Part shown: positions 1 to 6,410 of the stretch, one piece after another
How the letters are laid out: each line of letters begins with the position of its first letter
Position numbering within the stretch: the first letter of the stretch is position 1
From: Chlamydiales bacterium
Lineage (GTDB): Bacteria > Chlamydiota > Chlamydiia > Chlamydiales > FEN-1388
Direction: 5' to 3'
Length of the DNA: 13,972 bases
Assembly: GCA_021372185.1 (NCBI GenBank)
Contig: JAJFUY010000247.1
Location: forward strand, 1 to 13,972
Notes under the pieces: model-generated
The model's input: only the letters and a program-made list of their open reading frames with translations
Databases searched by the model: none
Told to the model about the DNA's origin: nothing
Program-made: the position numbers and the translations under genes

Positions 1-192
1 GAGCGCCTTGGAGCCTTACTTAAAACCTTCTGCGACCGCACCCAGTTTCTTGTAATCACCCACAACAAGAAAACCATGCAAATAGCAGATACGCTCATAG
101 GCGTCTCCATGGCCGAAAAAGGCGTCTCGCAAATCATATCACTCGACTTCAAACGCCGAGAAACCCCAGCCGGTGCCGTCGCCATTCTATAA
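1..192 (+). CDS. smc: SMC chromosome segregation ATPase, C-terminal end (5' part outside the window)
   Basis: The first reading frame is open from base 1 to a TAA at 190-192 and gives the last 63 residues of a protein that starts upstream. The stretch QFLVITHNKKTMQIADTLIG followed by VSMAEKGVSQII is the typical end of the SMC C-terminal head: the segment after Walker B and the D-loop, with the ITH switch histidine, and the GV(T/S)M..xGVS strand. SMC dimers use ATP-gated head engagement to organise and segregate the chromosome. Walker A, hinge, coiled coils and the signature motif lie outside, so integrity of the whole gene cannot be judged. A terminator follows 57 bases after the stop. RecN or another ABC ATPase is a less likely alternative because the post-ITH sequence is SMC-like. 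Confidence 0.85.
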   Translation, partial: ERLGALLKTFCDRTQFLVITHNKKTMQIADTLIGVSMAEKGVSQIISLDFKRRETPAGAVAIL

Positions 193-248
193 AGGTTTAC
201 CATAAACAAAGTTGGTTCAACGCTAAATCGCAAAAGCCCAAAATCGCA

Positions 249-286
249 AAAAAATCCGAGCTTCGGTTTTTGGGCTCGGATTTTTT
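249..286 (+). terminator. Rho-independent terminator after smc
   Basis: A perfect 13-bp stem pairs AAAAAATCCGAGC (249-261) with GCTCGGATTTTTT (274-286) around a 12-nt loop. The T-run on the right and A-run on the left make it usable from both strands; here it ends the smc transcript. It lies only four bases before the palindromic element at 291. Confidence 0.85.
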
Positions 287-290
287 GTAC

Positions 291-493
291 TAGAGCCCTT
301 TAGGGCGACGGAGAAAAGCCCACCGTGACCGAAGGGAACGGTGGGAACAGGTAAAAAAAGCATCGGAGCCCGGTTGAGGGCGATTCAATCACGCTATTGA
401 ATCGCCCTCAACCGGGCTCCATTTTTTTCATATTCCTTCCCACCGTTCCCTTCGGTCACGGTGGGCTTCGCTCAGTCGTCCTGGCGGACTCTA
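291..493. repeat. Nested palindromic (MITE-like) repeat element, copy 1, complete
   Basis: This 203-bp non-coding element is an inverted repeat with three layers. Its ends are TAGAG (291-295) and CTCTA (489-493), in imperfect terminal arms of about 31 nt. Inside these, 316-347 is an exact 32-nt inverted match to 437-468. Each of those arms can also fold alone: CCCACCGT/ACGGTGGG with an 11-nt loop (319-345 and 439-465). The centre (365-389 with 396-420) is a perfect 25-bp stem with a 6-nt loop, followed by a T-run at 422-428 that makes it terminator-like. There is no transposase gene. The outermost TA on both sides could be a target duplication, as for Tc1/mariner/IS630-type MITEs, but this is inference. 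A second copy lies at 13801-13972. Confidence 0.88.
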
Positions 494-520
494 ATACAAA
501 TACAAAATTAGGCACTCTTT

Positions 521-551
521 TTGAGTGGTTTGTAAAAATACTCTTTATGCT
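521..551 (+). promoter_or_regulatory. Candidate promoter of ald
   Basis: TTGAGT (521-526) and TATGCT (546-551) form a sigma70-like pair, but the 19-bp spacing is longer than ideal. It would start transcription about 25 bases before the ald start codon, just outside the right end of the palindromic element. An AAGG-type ribosome site (about 570-574) lies 9-14 bases upstream of the GTG. Confidence 0.35.
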
Positions 552-583
552 AGGGTGAGGTTTTACTTGAAAGGCGGTACAGC

Positions 584-1705
584 GTGGCTATTGTTGTGGG
601 TATTCCTAAAGAGATTAAGAATCATGAGTATAGGGTTGGGGCTACGCCTAGCGTGGTTTCGGCATTAGTTAAGCTTGGTCATAAGGTGATTGTTCAGACC
701 ATGGCGGGCGCTAAGATTGGCTTTTCTGATGAGACTTACACCAAGGCTGGGGCATTGATTGTTGCCTCTATTGAAGAGGTGTATAAAGCTGCTGATATGA
801 TTGTTAAGGTAAAAGAGCCTCTGCCGCCTGAATTTCCACTATTGAGAGAAGGGCAAATTCTTTTTGCCTTTTTACATTTAGCTCCTGATCTTGCCCTAAC
901 AAAAGCCCTTCTAGATCGTAAGGTGATTGGAATTGCCTATGAAACCATTACTGATCATGAGGGGAAATTGCCGCTTTTGACGCCTATGAGCGAAATTGCG
1001 GGGCGCATTGGCATTCAGGTAGGTGCCACCTATCTTCAAATAATCAACGGCGGTAAGGGGGTGCTCTTAGGTGGTGTGGCAGGGGTAGCACCTGGACGAG
1101 TGGTTGTTATTGGTGGGGGTGTAGCAGGTGCTGAAAGTGCCCGTATGGCTATGGGCTTGGGAGCTGATGTTACGGTGCTTGATACTAACCTTACACGCCT
1201 TCGGGCACTTGACGCTCTTTATGGGCCACGTCTAAAGACGCTTTATTCAACAGCTGATGCTTTAGAAGAATGCCTCAAAGGAGCTGACTTAGTTGTGGGG
1301 GCTGTGCTTATCCCTGGAAAACTTGCTCCAAAAGTTATTAGCAAGCAACAATTAAAGTTGATGAGTCCTGGTTCTGTAATAGTTGATATAGCGATAGATC
1401 AAGGTGGAACATGTGAAACATCACGTCCTACATCGCACTCAGAGCCAACTTATGTCATTGATGGTGTCATTCACTATTGCGTGCCAAATATGCCAGGTGC
1501 CTGTGCTCGTACTTCAACTGAAGCCCTCACAGATGCGACTATGAGTTATATTTTGCGTTTAGCAGATAAGGGGTACAAGCTTGCGCTATCAGAAGATTCT
1601 GGGTTTAAAATGGGTCTCAACGTAGCTCTGGGTAAGGTAACCAACGCCGATGTCGCCCAAGACCTTAATCTGGAATATCATCCTGCGGATGACTTCCTCA
1701 AGTAG
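584..1705 (+). CDS. ald: Alanine dehydrogenase
   Basis: This cytoplasmic NAD-dependent enzyme interconverts L-alanine and pyruvate plus ammonia, linking amino-acid nitrogen to central carbon. At 373 residues it has the normal family length. The N-terminus VGIPKEIKNHEYRVGATP is diagnostic. Pyruvate and catalytic residues known from the M. tuberculosis enzyme are all present: R17, K77 (in KVKEP), H98 (in FLHLA) and D273 (in VDIAIDQGG). The Rossmann nucleotide-binding loop is VIGGGVAG (G178-G183). The start is GTG at 584; an AAGG-type ribosome site lies just upstream and no better in-frame ATG exists. The related PntA (transhydrogenase alpha subunit) is excluded by length and by the DQGG motif. 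It is a single-gene unit between the palindromic element and the hairpin at 1720-1841. No defect is visible. Confidence 0.97.
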   Translation: MAIVVGIPKEIKNHEYRVGATPSVVSALVKLGHKVIVQTMAGAKIGFSDETYTKAGALIVASIEEVYKAADMIVKVKEPLPPEFPLLREGQILFAFLHLAPDLALTKALLDRKVIGIAYETITDHEGKLPLLTPMSEIAGRIGIQVGATYLQIINGGKGVLLGGVAGVAPGRVVVIGGGVAGAESARMAMGLGADVTVLDTNLTRLRALDALYGPRLKTLYSTADALEECLKGADLVVGAVLIPGKLAPKVISKQQLKLMSPGSVIVDIAIDQGGTCETSRPTSHSEPTYVIDGVIHYCVPNMPGACARTSTEALTDATMSYILRLADKGYKLALSEDSGFKMGLNVALGKVTNADVAQDLNLEYHPADDFLK

Positions 1706-1719
1706 AGTCTATGGTCCAT

Positions 1720-1841
1720 TTTACCACTGAGAACACTGAGCACACTGAGACCTTTGAGCGCACTGAGAGGTTTTTCAAAATTTCAATTTAGGGTTTTAAA
1801 TTTAAAGTCTTCTCAGTGTGCTCAGTGAGCTCAGTGGTTAA
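1720..1841. repeat. Long intergenic hairpin of inverted 9-nt tandem repeats (terminator-like) after ald
   Basis: Five 9-nt units of form nnCACTGAG run in tandem from 1723 to 1767: ACCACTGAG, AACACTGAG, CACACTGAG, ACCTTTGAG, CGCACTGAG. Three opposite units run from 1812 to 1838: CTCAGTGTG, CTCAGTGAG, CTCAGTGGT. The arms 1720-1750 and 1811-1841 pair at 28 of 31 positions around an A/T-rich loop. It sits 15 bases after the ald stop, so it probably ends or stabilises that transcript, although no clean T-run follows. It is non-coding. Confidence 0.8.
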
Positions 1842-1856
1842 ATTAAAAGAGGTCTG

Positions 1857-1862
1857 TATAAA
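1857..1862 (+). promoter_or_regulatory. Candidate -10 box for the SNF2 helicase gene
   Basis: TATAAA at 1857-1862 lies directly after the 9-nt-repeat hairpin and about 35 bases before the TTG start. No good -35 box is visible at 16-19 bases upstream; the best hexamer, GTGGTT at 1834-1839, matches poorly. The call therefore rests on the -10 box alone. Confidence 0.25.
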
Positions 1863-1896
1863 ATAATTTTGAATGTAGGATTGCTTCAGCCTTTCG

Positions 1897-4800
1897 TTGA
1901 AATCATTCCCAGAACAATATATAACTATTGAGTCTATGCACATTCCAGATTTTTTAGAGCCATATAAAGTAGCCGGACAAAAACTTCTAACGGTAGGTGC
2001 CGTAAAAGGTCTTGTCTTTTCTGGACCTACGTATCAAGTTGAAATTCAAGACCCTACACTCACCGATGCTCTATGGGTCTTTTTGCAATTTGATGAAAAT
2101 GAAGAAATTAAAGACCTATTTTGTAGCTGTGAAGAATCGAGCGAAAAAGGCGCCTGCAGCCACATGGCAGCAGCTTGCTACTACGTCTATCGCAAAAAAA
2201 ATAAACCACAGCATGTGCGCTTTGAAGCAAGTTTTTGGCATCATTTCTTTTTGAAAATGCAAGAAGATGTGGCGCCTCGAAAGCCTAAAGTTATCAAGAA
2301 AGCAAATAGTATAGAACTTGCTACAGAAGAGGGAAAGACTCTACTTCGTGTTACAGGTAAGGGTAAGCCGTTTGATGATTTTGCGAATTTGGTACAGGCA
2401 AAGCCGGAAGAAACTGAAGAAACTTCTATTAAGTTCTCAAGCCTCTCAGAAGATGAACTTGATCGCTGGCGCCAAGGCCGCCCATCTCTTCGCTTACGCT
2501 ATGAATTATCCTTTTTTTCTGACATCGCCAAATGGTTTTTCTCACTTCAGGAAGAAGGAGAGAAGGTTGCAGTTACCTTCTCATCAGAAAAAGGCCTTCC
2601 AGAGCAGATGGAAGTTACCTATAGCACTATTACACTTGATGCAAAACTTGACCTTTTGCCCCTCATACCCACTCTTAACACAATTGAGGGCAATTTACGC
2701 TTACTTGAAGAAAGTGAATTTTCTTTAGAGCAGATAGAATTTGATGCTAAAACCGGCACCTTTACTTTTCACTCCAATACCAAGACACTTCAAAAGCCAA
2801 AAGTGGGCGCTACATATGGTTCTTGGCAGTATTTTCCTGGTTCTGGGTTTTTATCTCTTACTCATGAGCCTAAAAGTAAAGTCATAAAAAAAGAAAAAGA
2901 AGAAATCATCAGGCTGTTTGCCGAATCTTTACCTCTATTAAAAAAGCATCTTACTGTTCCGATTGTTGAAGAGCCACAAGAGGTGCACTATCACATTTAC
3001 TTTGATGCCAAATCACGTCTACATGTTCAAGCCTATTTGCGCACCCATGATGACCTAGAAAATACTCATGTTTGGGGTGATTATGCCTATATTGATAAAA
3101 AGTTTGTAAAGCTTGCTTCTCGTAAATTTGAAGATTTACATTTTGTGGTATCAAAAGATGAGCTTTCAAATTTTTTGATGGCAAATCGCTTATGGCTTGG
3201 CCAAACTGCCGGCTTTCATGTACACGTAGCTAAGCTTGAAGAGCAGATTTTGTATGAGGTAGACCAAAACGGTGCATTAACCTTTCGCTCAGTACTCCAA
3301 AAGCTTCCGGGCACTAAAAAAACCATGGACTTAGGGGACTGGCTGTATGTAGAAGGCGATGGGTTTTATGTTAAAAACTTCTCTGAAGATAATCCTCCGC
3401 TCTCTTTTGGACGTCAAATCCCACGGCATCTAGTGGCAGAGTATATCCGACATCATCTAGATCTTTTGCAGGCAGTACCAGATTTTTTTGCACAAGAAAA
3501 TCCTATTAAAAGCGTTGGGTTAAAGATAGCCCTTAAAAAGAAAGGAACCATCGAAATACTGCCAGAATATGTGTGGGAAGTGGCCCAAGATGCTAACACG
3601 AGCTTTTTTTATGATGAGTTTGTCTATGTGCCAGAAAAAGGGTTTTATAGGCTGCCGCCGGCATTTAGACCTGAGCACCTAACGCGTGAAATTACCTCAC
3701 TTGACCCTCAGGCCTGGGCTGATTTTTTTCAGGAGCTTTTACCCAAGCTGAAAAGTGAATATCAGTGCACAGTTGATTCTCGACTAGAAAAGATTGAAGA
3801 GCTTGCCTTAACAGTATCACCAAAAGAAAAAGCTGAAAATAAAAAGCCGATGCGCTTGGCTGATTGGGCACTTGATGTTTCGTGGCAAAGCCAAAACGGC
3901 TCTATCTCGATGAAAGACATGGTATCAGCTAAAAAGCGCCAAGAGCGCTTTTTGCCAACTGACGCCGGTGTTATTGACCTTACTGAAGAGCGCTTTCGCT
4001 GGCTTGATACCATCAAAGACCGTCCTAAAACGAAAGGTGATACAGAGTTTTCACTTAATCCAGCTGAATTTTTACGTGTTACTGCCTACGACACTATCCA
4101 CGTTGATACTCAAGGCCGCAAGACGAGTGAAAATTTTAAGCAGCTCTTAGAGCGTTTGCTTGTCCAAAAGCCAACAGAAGATGTGACGCTCTCTTCACTT
4201 CAGTGCGATTTACGGCCTTATCAGAAGCATGGGGTAGATTGGCTCTGGTTTTTATATCAAAACGACCTGTCGGGCCTTTTGTGCGATGATATGGGTGTGG
4301 GTAAAACGCACCAGGCTATGGGTTTGATGGATGGTGTAAAGAATTTTCAGAAAAAAAATGGCAAAAAGAGCCTGTTTCTTGTGGTGTGCCCTACAAGCTT
4401 AGTCTATCACTGGCAAGATAAGCTAGAGCGCTTTTTACCAGATTTTAAGACAAAAGTGTTTATTGGCATCGGGCGTAATCTAGATGATTTTGAAGGGGAC
4501 TATGATGTTCTCCTTACAAGTTATGGAATCTGGAGAAACGAAAGTAAAAAATTTGCACAATACTTTTTTGATGCGGCGTTTTTTGATGAACTTCAAATTG
4601 CTAAAAACCACGTAAGCCAGATTCACTCAGCACTGTTACAGGTAAATGCGCTTCTTAAGGTGGGACTAACCGGTACTCCAATCGAAAATCACCTACGTGA
4701 ATTAAAAGCCCTCTTTGATTTAGTGCTGCCAGGCTATATGCCGCCAGATGCTGATTTTAGAGAATTTTTTATGCGCCCTATTGAGCGAGAAGATTCTAAG

Positions 4801-5625
4801 CGAAAAGAGCTTTTATCTCGTTTTGTGAGGCCATTTGTGCTGCGCCGCCGTAAGTGTGATGTGTTGCCTGATCTTCCTGTAAAAACGGAAGATTTTGCCT
4901 ATGCACACCTAGCGCCAGAACAAAAGACGCTTTATAAGACAGTGGCATCACAGCAGGCACAGCCCCTTATTCGCCAGCTACGAGACGAAGGCTCGCCTAT
5001 CCCGTACATGCATATCTTTGCAGTGTTATCGGCACTTAAGCAGATCTGTAACCATCCTGCGGCCTATTTAAAAGATGTCGATAACTATGAAGCGTATGAA
5101 TCAGGCAAATGGGAAGCCTTTGTTGAATTGATTGAAGAAGCGATGGAAAGTGAGCAGAAGGTTGTAGTCTTTTCTCAGTTTTTAGCCATGCTTGATATTA
5201 TTGAGCTCTTTTTAAAGAAGCGCAAAATTGGCTATGCTCAAATCCGCGGCCAGACAAAAAATCGTGGCGACGAAGTGCACCGTTTTCATAATGACCCTAA
5301 CTGCAAAATCTTCTTAGGATCGCTTCAGGCAGCCGGTCTTGGTATTGACCTTACCCCAGCCTCTATCGTTATCCATTACGACCGCTGGTGGAATGCAGCA
5401 CGTGAAAATCAGGCAACAGACCGCGTGCACCGTATTGGCCAAGTTCGCGGCGTTCAAGTGTTTAAACTGCTTACCAAGGCAACGATCGAAGAGCGCATTG
5501 ACCAGCTTATCTCTCGTAAAGCCTCTCTTCTAGAAGACGTAGTGTTCTTTGATGATCACCAGATAGTCAAACGCCTCTCACGCCAGGAGATTATCTCTCT
5601 CTTAGAAGGCCTTCCAGAAGAATAG
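1897..5625 (+). CDS. SWIM zinc-finger SNF2-family helicase (SWI/SNF-like)
   Basis: This 1242-residue double-stranded-DNA translocase has the layout of the large chlamydial SWI/SNF helicases (family of CT555/CT708). The N-terminal SWIM zinc finger is C76-x-C78...C87-x-H89. A long middle region (about 100-760) shows no motif I recognise. The SNF2 ATPase starts near 770 (LRPYQKHGVDWL), with Walker A DDMGVGKT at 797-804 and Walker B DELQ at 897-900 in place of the usual DEAH/DEGQ. The second RecA lobe has VVVFSQF (about 1090), GLGIDL, and the arginine-finger motif QATDRVHRIGQ. Likely targets are DNA-bound proteins such as RNA polymerase or nucleoid proteins (inference). The start is uncertain: TTG at 1897 is the only start after the upstream in-frame stop, but it has no clear ribosome site; ATG at 1936 (residue 14) is the alternative. 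Confidence 0.95.
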   Translation: MKSFPEQYITIESMHIPDFLEPYKVAGQKLLTVGAVKGLVFSGPTYQVEIQDPTLTDALWVFLQFDENEEIKDLFCSCEESSEKGACSHMAAACYYVYRKKNKPQHVRFEASFWHHFFLKMQEDVAPRKPKVIKKANSIELATEEGKTLLRVTGKGKPFDDFANLVQAKPEETEETSIKFSSLSEDELDRWRQGRPSLRLRYELSFFSDIAKWFFSLQEEGEKVAVTFSSEKGLPEQMEVTYSTITLDAKLDLLPLIPTLNTIEGNLRLLEESEFSLEQIEFDAKTGTFTFHSNTKTLQKPKVGATYGSWQYFPGSGFLSLTHEPKSKVIKKEKEEIIRLFAESLPLLKKHLTVPIVEEPQEVHYHIYFDAKSRLHVQAYLRTHDDLENTHVWGDYAYIDKKFVKLASRKFEDLHFVVSKDELSNFLMANRLWLGQTAGFHVHVAKLEEQILYEVDQNGALTFRSVLQKLPGTKKTMDLGDWLYVEGDGFYVKNFSEDNPPLSFGRQIPRHLVAEYIRHHLDLLQAVPDFFAQENPIKSVGLKIALKKKGTIEILPEYVWEVAQDANTSFFYDEFVYVPEKGFYRLPPAFRPEHLTREITSLDPQAWADFFQELLPKLKSEYQCTVDSRLEKIEELALTVSPKEKAENKKPMRLADWALDVSWQSQNGSISMKDMVSAKKRQERFLPTDAGVIDLTEERFRWLDTIKDRPKTKGDTEFSLNPAEFLRVTAYDTIHVDTQGRKTSENFKQLLERLLVQKPTEDVTLSSLQCDLRPYQKHGVDWLWFLYQNDLSGLLCDDMGVGKTHQAMGLMDGVKNFQKKNGKKSLFLVVCPTSLVYHWQDKLERFLPDFKTKVFIGIGRNLDDFEGDYDVLLTSYGIWRNESKKFAQYFFDAAFFDELQIAKNHVSQIHSALLQVNALLKVGLTGTPIENHLRELKALFDLVLPGYMPPDADFREFFMRPIEREDSKRKELLSRFVRPFVLRRRKCDVLPDLPVKTEDFAYAHLAPEQKTLYKTVASQQAQPLIRQLRDEGSPIPYMHIFAVLSALKQICNHPAAYLKDVDNYEAYESGKWEAFVELIEEAMESEQKVVVFSQFLAMLDIIELFLKKRKIGYAQIRGQTKNRGDEVHRFHNDPNCKIFLGSLQAAGLGIDLTPASIVIHYDRWWNAARENQATDRVHRIGQVRGVQVFKLLTKATIEERIDQLISRKASLLEDVVFFDDHQIVKRLSRQEIISLLEGLPEE

Positions 5626-5628
5626 TTC

Positions 5629-5658
5629 TTGAAATGTAATTAAAGTATAGCATATATA
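5629..5658 (+). promoter_or_regulatory. Candidate promoter of the RING-protein gene
   Basis: TTGAAA (5629-5634), an 18-bp spacer and TATATA (5653-5658) form a reasonable sigma70-like promoter directly after the helicase stop codon. It predicts a 5' leader of about 60 nt that contains the hairpin at 5666-5699. Confidence 0.5.
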
Positions 5659-5665
5659 TCAAGTT

Positions 5666-5699
5666 AATGGGATAACTGAAGTAATTTGGTTATCCTATT
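5666..5699 (+). promoter_or_regulatory. Leader hairpin before the RING gene (terminator, attenuator or operator)
   Basis: An 11-bp stem with one G.U pair joins 5666-5676 and 5689-5699 (core GGATAAC/GTTATCC) around a 12-nt loop. A short T-run (5703-5707) follows, so it could end the helicase transcript. It also lies inside the leader predicted from the promoter at 5629-5658, about 12 bases before the ribosome site, so attenuation or repressor binding is equally possible. Confidence 0.5.
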
Positions 5700-5723
5700 G
5701 TGTTTTTAATAGGGAGAAATTCT

Positions 5724-6299
5724 ATGGAAGCAGTACTAGGATGTTTGCGGACAGTCTACTATACTCTTACATGCCAAAGTTACATTGAGCCAAAGGAGCT
5801 CTATGTAGAGCCCCCAAGAGGGACACTCTTAAAGTACCTATCAAAGCTTGGGGATGAGTGTGCTATATGCACTGAAGGGTTTATTAGAGAAGATTATATT
5901 GTCCAAAAAACACACGGTGTTGCGAAAAAAATTCTTTTTACAACCTGCTGTAATAATTTTTACCATACTGGATGTTTACAGGAAATATCGGACTATGCAC
6001 GTAAAACGCTAAAAGTAAACCCTCCTTGCCCTACTTGCAGAGAAGAATTTGCTATAGAAGACCATAAGAAGTCTTGGAATCAGTATCTTACTCGCGTTCA
6101 TTCTGTCGTTGTTGCTAACTTAGGTCAAGAGCCCGAAGTAATCCAGGCTAACCTAGAAAAATTTGAAGAAGAAAAAGACAAAGAAGTTGCCCGGAAACTT
6201 GCCGAACAAGACCTTCGTGAAGAACTAGTCAATCAAAAGCGCCGCGAAATTCAAGTGAAGCATGATGCTCAACTTGCCGCGCGCCTGGCCGTTCAATAA
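5724..6299 (+). CDS. RING-finger protein, eukaryote-like; putative ubiquitin-ligase effector
   Basis: This 191-residue protein carries one RING-type zinc finger. Candidate ligands are C46-x2-C49, C75, C76, H81-x2-C84 and C102-x2-C105, eight in all; FYHTGCL and PPCPTCRE are typical RING sequence. RING domains recruit E2 enzymes, and bacteria lack the ubiquitin system, so a role inside a eukaryotic host is likely (inference). From about 141 the chain is a charged helix or coiled coil with two stretches (DKEVARKLAEQ at 152-162 and DAQLAARLAVQ at 181-191) resembling ubiquitin-interacting MIU helices. No signal peptide or clear membrane segment is seen. The ATG at 5724 is chosen because AGGGAG (5711-5716) lies 7 bases upstream; the GTG at 5700 would put the ribosome site inside the gene. 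Secretion by type III is plausible but not shown by the sequence. Confidence 0.75.
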   Translation: MEAVLGCLRTVYYTLTCQSYIEPKELYVEPPRGTLLKYLSKLGDECAICTEGFIREDYIVQKTHGVAKKILFTTCCNNFYHTGCLQEISDYARKTLKVNPPCPTCREEFAIEDHKKSWNQYLTRVHSVVVANLGQEPEVIQANLEKFEEEKDKEVARKLAEQDLREELVNQKRREIQVKHDAQLAARLAVQ

Positions 6300-6305
6300 A
6301 AAAAA

Positions 6306-6396
6306 CTTGCCCGTGCTCGTGCCCTTGCCCGATTTTGTTTTTTTTGAATTAGGCTTGGGAAAGGGAAGAGGAAAAGGGGGAAAAATCGGGCACGGG
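6306..6396. terminator. Bidirectional terminator-like hairpin of inverted 6-nt repeats between convergent genes
   Basis: The left arm has 6-nt units GCCCGT, GCTCGT, GCCCTT, GCCCGA (6309-6332) followed by TTTT. The right arm has TCGGGC, ACGGGC, ACGGGC, AAG (6376-6396) preceded by A-runs. The arms pair with one bulged unit around a purine-rich loop (about 6352-6371). T-runs occur on both strands, which suits termination of both the RING gene and der. It lies 7 bases after one stop codon and 15 bases before the other. Confidence 0.75.
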
Positions 6397-6410
6397 CACG
6401 GGCAAGGAGC

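Noticed and set aside
365..420. Simple intrinsic terminator as full explanation of the central palindrome
   Set aside because: The T-run after the stem fits a terminator, but the flanking 32-nt inverted arms and the second copy at 13801-13972 show it is part of a larger repeated element.
291..493. Insertion sequence carrying a transposase
   Set aside because: No open frame of useful length exists inside the 203-bp element; at most it is a non-autonomous derivative.
193..583. tRNA or small stable RNA gene in the longest gene-free stretch
   Set aside because: No cloverleaf with TTCRANY-type T-arm or other known RNA pattern was seen; the region is explained by the terminator, the palindromic element and the ald promoter.
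1723..1838. CRISPR-like array at the 9-nt repeats
   Set aside because: Units are 9 nt with no spacers of constant length, half of them are inverted, and no cas gene is present.
5700..5723. Longer version of the RING protein starting with GTG at 5700
   Set aside because: The strong ribosome site AGGGAG (5711-5716) is placed correctly for the ATG at 5724 and would lie inside the longer version.
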